NCBI RefSeq assembly: GCF_050948175.1
Contig: NW_027490128.1
Location: 992,001 to 1,056,000, forward strand
Length of the DNA: 64,000 nucleotides
Source of the DNA: Xylocopa sonorina
Lineage: Eukaryota; Arthropoda; Insecta; Hymenoptera; Apidae
Direction: 5' to 3'
In this document: positions 37,241-51,200 of the stretch, piece after piece
Layout: every line of letters starts with the position of its first letter
How positions within the stretch are numbered: position 1 is the stretch's first letter
Program-made: the position numbers and the translations under genes
The notes under the pieces: generated by a model
Told to the model about the DNA's origin: nothing
The model's database searches: none
What the model saw: only the letters and a program-made list of their open reading frames with translations

Positions 37241-39009
37241 TATGTTTCATGGTAAGATATAATATGATTTGCGAAGTGTTATGTATTCCTCGTCTACACT
37301 TCAAATGAATGTAAATGCGACACTTCCTTACTAGGAAATAGCGTTTGCAGATGTCTACGTATCGAAGCAATAGAGTTCAAATGCTTCTTAAAACGGGATA
37401 TTGCATCTCATATCTATGTTTCATGACAAGATATAATATTCATTGCGAAGTGTTATGCATTCCTCGTATACGATTCAAATGAATGTGAATGCGATACTTC
37501 CTCGCTAGGAAATAGCGTTTGCAGATGTCTACGTATCGTAGAAGTAGCTTTCCAATGCTTCTTAAAACGCGATATCGCATCTCATTTCTATGTTTCATGG
37601 TAAGATATAATATGATTTGCGAAGTGTTATGTATTCCTCGTCTACACTTGAAGTGAATGTAAATGCGACACTTCCTAGCAAGGAAATAGCGTTTGCAGAT
37701 GTCTACGTATCGAAGCAATAGAGTTCAAATGCTTCTTAAAACGAGATATTGCATCTCATATCTATGTTTCATGATAAGATATAATATTCATTGCGAAGTG
37801 TTATGCATTCCTCGTCTACGATACAAATGAATGTAAATGCGACACTTCCTTGCAAGGAAATAGCGTTTACAGATGTCTACCTATCGTAGCAATAGAGTTC
37901 TAATGCTTCTTAAAACGCGATATCACATCTCATTTCTATGTTTCATGGTAAGATATAATATGATTTGCGAAGTGTTATGTATTCCTCGTCTACACTTCAA
38001 ATGAATGTGAGTGCGATACTTCCTCGCTAGGAAATAGCGTTTGCAGATGTCTACGTATCGTAGCAACAGCTTTCTAATGCTTCTTAAAACGCGATATGGC
38101 ATCTCATTTCTATGTTTGATGGTAAGATATAATATGATTTGCGAAGTGTCATGTATTCCTCGTCTACACTTCAAATGAATGTAAATGCGACACTTCCTTG
38201 CAAGCAAATAGCGTTTGCAGATGTCTACGTATCGAAGCAATAGAGTTCTTATGATTCTTAAAACGCGATATCGCATCTCATTTCTATGTTTCATGGTAAG
38301 ATATAATATTCATTGCGAAGTGTTATGCATTCCTCGTCTACGATTCAAATGAATGTAAATGCGACACTTCCTTGCAAGGAAATAGCGTTTGCAGATGTCT
38401 ACGTATCGTAGCAATAGAGTTTTTATGATTCTTAAAACTCGATATCGCATCTCATTTCTATGTTTCATGGTAAGATATAATATGATTTGCGAAGTGTTAT
38501 GTATTCCTCGTCTACACTTCAAATGAATGTGAATGCGATACTTCCTCGCTAGGAAATAGCGTTTGCAGATGTCTAGGTATCGTAGCAATAGAGTTCTTAT
38601 GATCCTTGAAACGCGATATCGCATCGCATTTCTATGTTTCATGGTAAGATATAATATGATTTGCGAAGTGTTATGTATTCCTCGTCTACACTTCAAATGA
38701 ATGTAAATGCGACACTTCCTTACTAGGAAATAGCGTTTGCAGATGTCTACGTATCGAAGCAATAGAGTTCAAATGCTTCTTAAAACGCGATATCGCATCT
38801 CATTTCTATGTTTCATGGTAAGATATAATATGATTTGCGAAGTGTTATGTATTCCTCGTCTACACTTCAAATGAATGTAAATGCGACACTTCCTTGCAAA
38901 GAAATAGCGTTTGCAGATGTCTACGTATCGTAGCAATAGATTCCTAATGCTTCTTAAAACGCGATATCGCATCTCATTTCTATGTTTCATGGTAGGATAT
39001 AGTATGATT

Positions 39010-41260
39010 TGCGAATTGTCATGTATTCCTCGTCTACACTTCAAATGAATGTAAATGCGACACTTCCTTGCAAGGAAATAGCGTTTGCAGATGTCTACGT
39101 ATCGTAGCAATAGAGTTTTTATGATTCTTAAAACGCGATATCGCATCTCATTTCTATGTTTCATGGTAAGATATAATATTCATTGCGAAGTGTTATGCAT
39201 TCCTCGTCTACGATTCAAATGAATGTAAATGCGACACTTCCTTGCAAGGAAATAGCGTTTGCAGATGTCTACGTATCGTAGCAATAGAGTTTTTATGATT
39301 CTTAAAACTCGATATCGCATCTCATTTCTATATTTCATGGTAAGATATAATATGATTTGCGAAGTGTTATGTATTCCTCGTCTACACTCCAAATGATTGT
39401 GAATGCGACACTTCCACGCTAGGAAATAGCGTTTGCAGATGTCTACGTATCGTAGCAATAGATTCCTAATGCTTCTTAAAACGCGATATCGCATCTCATT
39501 TCTATATTTCACGGTAAGATATAATATGATTTGCGAAGTGTTATGTATTCCTCGTCTACACTCCAAATGATTGTGAATGCGACACTTCCTTGCAAGGAAA
39601 TAGCGTTTGCAGATGTCTACGTATCGTAGCAATAGCTTTCTAATGCTTCTTAAAACGCGATATCGCATCTCATTTCTATGTTTCATGGGAAGATATAATA
39701 TGATTTGCGAAGTGTTATGCATTCCTCGTCTACACTTCAAATGAATGTAAATGCGAAACTTCCTTGCAAGGAAATAGCGTTTGCAGATGTCTACGTATCG
39801 TAGCAATAGATTTCTAATGCTTCTTAAAACGCGATATCGCACCTCATTTCTATGTTTCATGGTAAGATATAATATGATTCGCGAAGTGTTATGTATTCCT
39901 CGTCAACACTTCAAATGAATGCAATTGCGACACTTCCTTGCAAGGAAATAGCGATTGCAGATGTCTATGTATCGAAGCAATAGCTTTCTAAAGCTTCTTA
40001 AAACGCGATATCGCATCTCATTTCTATGTTTCATGGTAAGATATAGTATGATTTGCGAAGTGTCATGTATTCCTCGTCTACACTTCAAATGAATGTAAAT
40101 GCGACACTTCCTTGCAAGGAAATAGCGTTTGCAGATGTCTACGTATCGTAGCAATAGAGTTTTTATGATTCTTAAAACGCGATATCGCATCTCATTTCTA
40201 TGTTTCATGGTAAGATATAATATTCATTGCGAAGTGTTATGCATTCCTCGTCTACGATTCAAATGAATGTAAATGCGACACTTCCTTGCAAGGAAATAGC
40301 GTTTGCAGATGTCTACGTATCGTAGCAATAGAGTTTTTATGATTCTTAAAACTCGATATCGCATCTCATTTCTATATTTCATGGTAAGATATAATATGAT
40401 TTGCGAAGTGTTATGTATTCCTCGTCTACACTCCAAATGATTGTGAATGCGACACTTCCACGCTAGGAAATAGCGTTTGCAGATGTCTACGTATCGTAGC
40501 AATAGATTCCTAATGCTTCTTAAAACGCGATATCGCATCTCATTTCTATATTTCACGGTAAGATATAATATGATTTGCGAAGTGTTATGTATTCCTCGTC
40601 TACACTCCAAATGATTGTGAATGCGACACTTCCTTGCAAGGAAATAGCGTTTGCAGATGTCTACGTATCGTAGCAATAGCTTTCTAATGCTTCTTAAAAC
40701 GCGATATCGCATCTCATTTCTATGTTTCATGGGAATATATAATATGATTTGCGAAGTGTTATGCATTCCTCGTCTACACTTCAAATGAATGTAAATGCGA
40801 AACTTCCTTGCAAGGAAATAGCGTTTGCAGATGTCTACGTATCGTAGCAATAGATTTCTAATGCTTCTTAAAACGCGATATCGCACCTCATTTCTATGTT
40901 TCATGGTAAGATATAATATGATTCGAGAAGTGTTATGTATTCCTCGTCAACACTTCAAATGAGTGCAATTGCGACACTTCCTTGCAAGGAAATAGCGATT
41001 GCAGATGTCTATGTATCGAAGCAATAGCTTTCTAAAGCTTCTTAAAACGCGATATCGCATCTCATTTCTATGTTTCATGGTAAGATATAGTATGATTTGC
41101 GAAGTGTCATGTATTCCTCGTCTACACTTCAAATGAATGTAAATGCGACACTTCCTTGCAAGGAAATAGCGTTTGCAGATGTCTACGTATCGTAGCAATA
41201 GAGTTTTTATGATTCTTAAAACGCGATATCGCATCTCATTTCTATGTTTCATGGTAAGAT
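39010..41260 (+). repeat. Tandem higher-order repeat, 1044 bp (6 monomers), just over two copies
   Basis: The segment containing 39180-39860 recurs at 40224-40904 with a 1044-bp offset and differs at only a few bases (for example GGGAAGATATAATATG against GGGAATATATAATATG). A partial third copy runs to about 41260, where GAAGTCTCTTG interrupts the match. Confidence 0.88.
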
Positions 41261-43299
41261 ATAATATGATTTGCGAAGTCTCTTGTATTCCTCGTCTACA
41301 CTTCAAAGGAATGTAAATGCGACACTTCCTTGCAAGGAAATAGCGTTTGCAGATGTCTACGTATCGTAGCAATAGAGTTTTTATGATTCTTAAAACTCGA
41401 TATCGCATCTCATTTCTATATTTCATGGTAAGATATAATATGATTTGCGGAGTGTTATGTATTCCTCGTCTACACTTCAAATGAATGTGAGTGCGATACT
41501 TCCTCGCTAGGAAATAGCGTTTGCAGATGTCTACGTATCGTAGCAACAGCTTTCTAATGCTTCTTAAAACGCGATATGGCATCTCATTTCTATGTTTGAT
41601 GGTAAGATATAATATGATTTGCGAAGTGTTATGTATTCCTCGTCTACACTTCAAATGAATGTAAATGCGACACTTCCTTACTAGGAAATAGCTTTTGCAG
41701 ATGTCTACGTATCGAAGCAATAGAGTTCAAATGCTTCTTAAAACGAGATATTGCATCTCATATCTATGTTTCATGACAAGATATAATATTCATTGCGAAG
41801 TGTTATGCATTCCTCGTATACGATTCAAATGAATATGAATGCGATACTTCCTCGCTAGGAAATAGCGTTTACAGGTGTCTACCTATCGTAGCAATAGAGT
41901 TCTAATGCTTCCTAAAACGCGATATCGCATCTCATTTCTATGTTTCATGGTAAGATATAATATGATTTGCGAAGTGTTATGTATTCCTCGTCTACACTTC
42001 AAATGAATGTAAATGCGACACTTCCTTGCAAAGAAATAGCGTTTGCAGATGTCTACGTATCGTAGCAATAGATTCCTAATGCTTCTTAAAACGCGATATC
42101 GCATCTCATTTCTATGTTTCATGGTAAGATATAACATGATTTGCGAAGTGTTATGTATTCCTCGTCTACACTTCAAATGAATGTGAATGCGATACTTCCT
42201 CGCTAGGAAATAGCGTTTGCAGATGTCTACGTATCGTAGCAACAGCTTTCTAATGCTTCTTAAAACGCGATATCGCATCTCATTTCTATGTTTCATGATA
42301 AGATATAACATGATTTGCGAAGTGTTATGTATTCCTCGTCTACACTTCAAATGAATGTGAATGCGATACTTCGTCGCTAGGAAATAGCGTTTGCAGATGT
42401 CTACGTATCGTAGCAATAGCTTTCTAATGCTTCTTAAAACGAGATATTGCATCTCATTTCTATGTTTCATGGTAAGATATAATATGATTCGCGAAGTGTT
42501 ATGTATTCCTCGTCAACACTTCAAATGAATGCAAATGCGACACTTCCTTGCAAGGAAATAGCGTTTGCAGATGTCTTTGTATCGAAGCAATAGCTTTCTA
42601 AAGCTTCTTAAAACGCGATATCGCATCTCATTTCTATGTTTCATGGTAAGATATAATATGATTTGCGAAGTGTTATGTATTCCTCGTCTACACTTCAAAT
42701 GAATGTAAATGCGACACTTCCTTGCAAAGAAATAGCGTTTGCAGATGTCTACGTATTGTAGCAATAGATTCCTAATGCTTCTTAAAACGCGATATCGCAT
42801 CTCATTTCTATGTTTCATGATAAGATATAATATTCATTGCGAAGTGTTACGCATTCCTCGTCTACGATACAAATGAATGTAAATGCGACACTTCCTTGCA
42901 AGGAAATAGCGTTTGCAGATGTCTACCTATCGTAGCAATAGAGTTCTAATGCTTCTTAAAACGCGATATCGCATCTCATTTCTATGTTTCATGGTAAGAT
43001 ATAATATGATTTGCGAAGTGTTATCTATTCCTCGTCAACACTTCAAATGAATGTAAATGCGACACTTCCTTGCAAGGAAATAGCGATTGCAGATGTCTAC
43101 GTATCGTAGCAATAGAGTTCAAATGCTTCTTAAAACGAGATATTGCATCTCATATCTATGTTTCATGATAAGATATAATATTCATTGCGAAGTGTTATGC
43201 ATTCCTCGTCTACGATTCAAATGAATGTAAATGCGACACTTCCTTGCTGGGAAATAGCGTCTGCAGATGTCTAGGTATCGTAGCAATTGAGTTCTAATG

Positions 43300-44440
43300 C
43301 TTCTTAAAACGCGATATGGCATCTCATTTCTATGTTTCATGGTAAGATATAATATGATTTGCGATGTGTCATGTATTCCTCGTCTACACTTCAAATGAAT
43401 GTAAATGCGACACTTCCTTGCAAGCAAATAGCGTTTGCAGATGTCTACGTATCGAAGCAATAGAGTTCTTATGATTCTTAAAACGCGATATCGCATCTCA
43501 TTTCTATGTTTCATGGTAAGATATAATATTCATTGCGAAGTGTTATGCATTCCTCGTCTACGACTCAAATGAATGTAAATGCGACACTTCCTTGCAAGGA
43601 AATAGCGTTTGCAGATGTCTACGTATCGTAGCAATGGAGTTCTTATGATTCTTAAAACGCGATATCGCATCTCAATTCTATGTTTCATGGTAAGATATAA
43701 TATGATTTGCGAAGTGTTATGCATTCCTCGTCTACACTTCAAATGAATGCAAATGCGACACTTCCTTGCAAGGAAATAGCGTTTGCAGATGTCTACGTAT
43801 CGAAGCAATAGCTTTCTAAAGCTTCTTAAAACGCGATATCGCATCTCATTTCTAAGTTTCATGGTAAGATATAATATGATTTGCGAAGTGTCATGTATTC
43901 CTCGTCTACACTTCAAATGAATGTAAATGCGACACTTCCTTGCAAGGAAATAGCGTTTGCAGATGTCTACGTATCGTAGCAATAGAGTTTTTATGATTCT
44001 TAAAACGCGATATTGCATCTCATATCTATGTTTCATGATAAAATATAATATTCATTGCTAAGTGTTATGCATTCCTCGTCTACGATTCAAATGAATGTAA
44101 ATTCGACACTTCCTTGCAAGGAAATAGCGTTTACAGATGTCTACCTATCGTAGCAATAGAGTTCTAATGCTTCTTAAAACGCGATATCGCATCTCATTTC
44201 TATGTTTCATGGTAAGATATAATATGAATTGCGAAGTGTTATGTATTCCTCGTCTACACTTCAAATGAATGTAAATGCGACACTTCCTTGCAAAGAAATA
44301 GCGTTTGCAGGTGTCTACGTATCGTAGCAATAGATTCCTAATGCTTCTTAAAACGCGATATCGCATCTCATTCCTATGTTTCATGGTAAGATATAACATG
44401 ATTTGCGAAGTGTTATGTATTCCTCGTCTACACTTCAAAT
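43300..44440 (+). repeat. Segment duplicated at 48172-49312 (4872-bp offset) and again near 55.4-56.4 kb
   Basis: Variant order across 43300-44440 recurs exactly 4872 bp (28 monomers) downstream, including GTAAATTCGACAC and AAATATAATATTCATTGCTAAG. The match stops at about 44440/49312. The 48-49 kb copy is in turn repeated near 55.4 kb. Confidence 0.85.
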
Positions 44441-47400
44441 GAATGTAAATGCGACACTTCCTTGCAAGCAAATAGCGTTTGCAGATGTCTACGTATCGAA
44501 GCAATAGAGTTCTTATGATTCTTAAAACGCGATATCGCATCTCATTTCTATGTTTCATGGTAAGATATAATATTCTTTGCGAAGTGTTATGCATTCCTCG
44601 TCTACGATTCAAATGAATGTAAATGCGACACTTCCTTGCAAGGAAATAGCGTTTGCAGATGTCTACGTATCGTAGCAATAGAGTTTTTATGATTCTTAAA
44701 ACTCGATATCGCATCTCATTTCTATATTTCATGGTAAGATATAATATGATTTGCGAAGTGTTATGTATTCCTCGTCTACACTCCAAATGATTGTGAATGC
44801 GACACTTCCTTGCAAGGAAATAGCGTTTGCAGATGTCTACGTATCGTAGCAATGGCGTTCTTATGATTCTTAAAACGCAATATCGCATCTCAATTCTATG
44901 TTTCATGGTAAGATATAATATGATTTGCGAAGTGTTATGCATTCCTCGTCTACACTTCAAATGAATGTAAATGCGAAACTTCCTTGCAAGGAAATAGCGT
45001 TTGCAGATGTCTATGTATCGAAGCAATAGCTTTCTAAAGCTTCTTAAAACGCGATATCGCATCTCATTTCTATGTTTCATGGTAAGATATAGTATGATTT
45101 GCGAATTGTCATGTATTCCTCGTCTACACTTCAAATGAATGTAAATGCGACACTTCCTTGCAAGGAAATAGCGTTTGCAGATGTCTACGTATCGTAGCAA
45201 TAGAGTTTTTATGATTCTTAAAACGCGATATCGCATCTCATTTCTATGTTTCATGGTAAGATATAATATGATTTGCGAAGTCTCTTGTATTCCTCGTCTA
45301 CACTTCAAAGGAATGTGAACGCGACACTTCCTCGCTAGGAAATAGCGTTTGCAGATATCTACGTATCGTAGCAATGGAGTTCTTATGATTCTTAAAACGC
45401 GATATCGCATCTCAATTCTATGTTTGATGGTAAGATATAATATGATTTGCGAAGTGTCTTGTATTCCTCGTCTACGATTCAAATGAACGTAAATGCGACA
45501 CTTCCTTGCATGGAAATAGCGTTTGCAGATGTCTACGTATCGAAGCAATAGAGATCAAATGCTTCTTAAATCGAGATACTGCATCTCATTTCTATGTTTC
45601 ATGGTAAGATATAATATGATTTGCGAAGTGTTATGTATTCCTCGTCTACACTTGAAGTGAATGTAAATGCGACACTTCCTAGCAAGGAAATAGAGTTTGC
45701 AGATGTCTACGTATCGAAGCAATAGAGTTCATATGCTTCTTAAAACGAGATATTGCATCTCATATATATGTTTCATGATAAGATATAATATTCATTGCCA
45801 AGTGTTATGCATTCCTCGTCTACGATACAAATGAATGTAAATGCGACACTTCCTTGCAAGGAAATAGCGTTTACAGATGTCTACCTATCGTAGCAATAGA
45901 GTTCTAATGCTTCTTAAAACGCGATATCGCATCTCGTTTCTATGTTTCATGGTAAGATATAATATGATTTGCGAAGTGTTATGTATTCCTCGTCTACACT
46001 TCAAATGAATGTAAATGCGACACTTCCTTGCAAAGAAATAGCGTTTGCAGATGTCTACGTATTGTAGCAATAGATTCCTAATGCTTCTTAAAACGCGATA
46101 TCGCATCTCATTTCTATGTTTCATGGTAAGATATAACATGATTTGCGAAGTGTTATGTATTCCTCGTCTACACTTCAAATGAATGTGAGTGCGATACTTC
46201 CTCGCTAGGAAATAGCGTTTGCAGATGTCTACGTATCGTAGCAATAGCTTTCTAATGCTCCTTAAAACGCGATATGGCATCTCATTTCTATGTTTCATGG
46301 TAAGATATAATATTCATTGCGAAGTGTTATGCATTCCTCGTCTACGATTCAAATGAATGTAAATGCGACACTTCCTTGCAAGGAAATAGCGTTTGCAGAT
46401 GTCTACGTATCGTAGCAATAGAGTCTTTATGATTCTTAAAACTCGATATCGCATCTCATTTCTATATTTCATGGTAAGATATAATATGATTTGCGAAGTG
46501 TCATGTATTCCTCGTCTACACTTGAAGTGAAGGTAAATGCGACACTTCCTAGCAAGGAAATAGCGTTTGCAGATGTCTACGTATCGAAGCAATAGAGTTC
46601 TAATGCTTCTTAAAACGAGATATTGCATCTCATATCTATGTTTCATGATAAGATATAATATTCATTGCGAAGTGTTATGCATTCCTCGTCTACGATACAA
46701 ATGAATGTAAATGCGACACTTCCTTGCAAGGAAATAGCGTTTGCAGATGTCTACCTATCGTAGCAATAGAGTTCTAATGCTTCTTAAAACGCGATATCGC
46801 ATCTCATTTCTATGTTTCGTGGTAAGATATAACATGATTTGCGAAGTGTTATGTATTCCTCGTCTACACTTCAAATGAATGTGAGTGCGATACTTCCTCG
46901 CTAGGGAATAGCGTTTGCAGATGTCTACGTATCGTAGCAATAGCTTTCTAATGCTTCTTAAAACGCGATATGGCATCTCATTTCTATGTTTCATGGTAAG
47001 ATATAATATGATTTGCGAAGTGTCATGTATTCCTCGTCTACACTTCAAATGAATGTAAATGCGACACTTCCTTGCAAGCAAATAGCGTTTGCAGATGTCT
47101 ACGTATCGAAGCAATAGAGTTCTTATGATTCTTAAAACGCGATATCGCATCTCATTTCTATGTTTCATGGTAAGATATAATATTCTTTGCGAAGTGTTAT
47201 GCATTCCTCGTCTACGATTCAAATGAATGTAAATGCGACACTTCCTTGCAAGGAAATAGCGTTTGCAGATGTCTACGTATCGTAGCAATAGAGTTTTTAT
47301 GATTCTTAAAACTCGATATCGCATCTCATTTCTATATTTCATGGTAAGATATAATATGATTTGCGAGGTGTTATGTATTCCTCGTCTACACTCCAAATGA

Positions 47401-48249
47401 TTGTGAATGCGACACTTCCTTGCAAGGAAATAGCGTTTGCAGATGTCTACGTATCGTAGCAATGGCGTTCTTATGATTCTTAAAACGCAATATCGCATCA
47501 CAATTCTATGTTTCATGGTAAGATATAATATGATTTGCGAAGTGTTATGCATTCCTCGTCTACACTTCAAATGAATGTAAATGCGAAACTTCCTTGCAAG
47601 GAAATAGCGTTTGCAGATGTCTACGTATCGTAGCAATAGATTTCTAATGCTGCTTAAAACGCGATATCGCATCTCATTTCTATGTTTCATGGTAAGATAT
47701 AATATGATTTGCGAAGTGTTATGTATTCCTCGTCAACACTTCAAATGAATGCAAATGCGACACTTCCTTGCAAGGAAATAGCGTTTGCAGATGTCTACGT
47801 ATCGAAGCAATAGAGATCAAATGCTTCTTAAATCGAGATATTGCATCTCATTTCTATTTTTCATGGTAAGATATAATATGATTTGCGAAGTGTTATGTAT
47901 TCCTCGTCTACACTTGAAGTGAATGTAAATGCGACACTTCCTAGCAAGGAAATAGCGTTTGCAGATGTCTACGTATCGAAGCAATAGAGTTCTAATGCTT
48001 CTTAAAACGAGATATTGCATCTCATATCTATGTTTCATGATAAGATATAATATTCATTGCGAAGTGTTATGCATTCCTCGTCTACGATACAAATGAATGT
48101 AAATGCGACACTTCCTTGCAAGGAAATAGCGTTTACAGATGTCTACCTTTCGTAGCAATTGCGTTCTAATGCTTCTTAAAACGCGATATGGCATCTCATT
48201 TCTATGTTTCATGGTAAGATATAATATGATTTGCGATGTGTCATGTATT

Positions 48250-51200
48250 CCTCGTCTACACTTCAAATGAATGTAAATGCGACACTTCCTTGCAAGCAAA
48301 TAGCGTTTGCAGATGTCTACGTATCGAAGCAATAGAGTTCTTATGATTCTTAAAACGCGATATCGCATCTCATTTCTATGTTTCATGGTAAGATATAATA
48401 TTCATTGCGAAGTGTTATGCATTCCTCGTCTACGACTCAAATGAATGTAAATGCGACACTTCCTTGCAAGGAAATAGCGTTTGCAGATGTCTACGTATCG
48501 TAGCAATGGAGTTCTTATGATTCTTAAAACGCGATATCGCATCTCAATTCTATGTTTCATGGTAAGATATAATATGATATGCGAAGTGTTATGCATTCCT
48601 CGTCTACACTTCAAATGAATGCAAATGCGACACTTCCTTGCAAGGAAATAGCGTTTGCAGATGTCTACGTATCGAAGCAATAGCTTTCTAAAGCTTCTTA
48701 AAACGCGATATCGCATCTCATTTCTAAGTTTCATGGTAAGATATAATATGATTTGCGAAGTGTCATGTATTCCTCGTCTACACTTCAAATGAATGTAAAT
48801 GCGACACTTCCTTGCAAGGAAATAGCGTTTGCAGATGTCTACGTATCGTAGCAATAGAGTTTTTATGATTCTTAAAACGCGATATAGCATCTCATATCTA
48901 TGTTTCATGATAAAATATAATATTCATTGCTAAGTGTTATGCATTCCTCGTCTACGATTCAAATGAATGTAAATTCGACACTTCCTTGCAAGGAAATAGC
49001 GTTTACAGATGTCTACCTATCGTAGCAATAGAGTTCTAATGCTTCTTAAAACGCGATATCGCATCTCATTTCTATGTTTCATGGTAAGATATAATATGAA
49101 TTGCGAAGTGTTATGTATTCCTCGTCTACACTTCAAATGAATGTAAATGCGACACTTCCTTGCAAAGAAATAGCGTTTGCAGATGTCTACGTATCGTAGC
49201 AATAGATTCCTAATGCTTCTTAAAACGCGATATCGCATCTCATTCCTATGTTTCATGGTAAGATATAACATGATTTGCGAAGTGTTATGTATTCCTCGTC
49301 TACACTTCAAATGAATGTGAGTGCGATACTTCCTCGCTAGGAAATAGCTTTTGCAGATGTCTACGTATCGTAGCAATAGCTTTCTAATGCTTCTTAAAAC
49401 GCGATATGGCATCTCATTTCTATGCTTCATGGTAAGATATAATATGATTTGCGAAGTGTCATGTATTCCTCGTCTACACTTCAAATGAACGTAAATGTGA
49501 CACTTCCTTGCTAGGAAATAGCGTTTGCAGATGTCTAGGTATCATAGCAATAGAGTTCAAATGCTTCCTGAAACGAGATATTGCATCTCATATCTATGAT
49601 TCATGATAAGATATAATATTCATTGCGAAGTGTTATGCATTCCTCGTATACGATTCAAATGAATGCAAATGCGATACTTCCTTGCAAGGAAATAGCGTTT
49701 GCAGATGTCTACGTATCGAAGCAATAGGGATCAGATGCTTCTTAAATCGAGATATTGCATCTCATTTCTATGTTTCATGGTAAGATATAATATGATTTGC
49801 GAAGTGTTATGTATTCCTCGTCTACACTTGAAGTGAATGTAAATGCAACACTTCCTAGCAAGGAAATAGCGTTTGCAGATGTCTACGTATCGAAGCAATA
49901 GAGTTCAAATGCTTCTTAAAACGAGATATTGCATCTCATATCTATGTTTCATGATAAGATATAATATTCATTGCGAAGTGTTATGCATTCCTCGTCTACG
50001 ATTCAAATGAATGTAAATGCGACACTTCCTTGCAAGGAAATAGCGTTTACAGATGTCTACCTATCGTAGTAATAGAGTTCTAATGCTTCTTAAAACGCGA
50101 TATCGAATCTCATTTCTATGTTTCATGGTAAGATATAATATGATTTGCGAAGTGTTATGTATTCCTCGTCTACTCTTCAAATGAATGTAAATGCGACACT
50201 TCCTTGCAAAGAAATAGCGTTTGCAGATGTCTACGTATCGTAGCAATAGATTCCTAATGCATCTTAAAACGCGATATCGCATCTCATTTCTATGTTTCAT
50301 GGAAAGATATAACATGATTTGCGAAGTGTTATGTATTCCTCGTCTACACTTCAAATGAATGTGAGTGCGGTACTTCCTCGCTAGGAAATAGCGTTTGCAG
50401 ATGTCTACGTATCGTAGCAATAGCTTTCTAATGCTTCATAAAACGCGATATGGCATCTCATTTCTATGTTTCATGGTAAGATATAATATGATTTGCGAAG
50501 TGTCATGTATTCCTCGTCTACACTTCAAATGAATGTAAATGCGACACTTCCTTGCTAGGAAATAGCGTTTGCAGATGTCTAGGTATCATAGCAATAGAGT
50601 TCAAATGCTTCTTGAAACGAGATATGGCATCTCATATCTATGATTCATGATAAGATATAATATTCATTGCGAAGTGTTATGCATTCCTCGTATACGATTC
50701 AAATGAATGCAAATGTGACACTTCCTTCCAAGGAAATAGCGTCTGCAGATGTCTACGTATCGAAGCAATAGAGTTCAAATGCTTGTTAAAACGAGATATT
50801 GCATCTCATATCTATGTTTTATGATAAGATATAATATTCATTGCGAAGTGTTATGCATTCCTCGTCCACGATTCAAATGATTGTAAATACGACACTTCCT
50901 TGCAAGGAAATAGCGTTTGCAGATGTCTACGTATCGAAGCAATAGAGTTCAAATGCTTCTTAAAACGAGATATTGCATCTCATATCTATGTTTCATGATA
51001 AGATATAATATTCATTGCGAAGTGTTAAGCATTCCTCGCCTACGATTCAAATGAATGTAAAGTCGGCACTTCCTTGCAAGGAAATAGCGTTTGCAGATGT
51101 CTACGTATCGTAGCAATAGAGTTCTTATGATTCTTAAAACGCGATATCGCATCTCATTTCTATGTTTCATGGTAAGATATAACATGATTTGCGAAGTGTT

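Noticed and set aside
44145..45548. 467-codon minus-strand open frame, plus dozens of similar frames of 60-311 codons across 37-64 kb
   Set aside because: They consist wholly of the satellite read in one frame; 174 is divisible by three. Start and stop positions track monomer variants, and the same peptide repeats every 58 residues. No domain is recognised.
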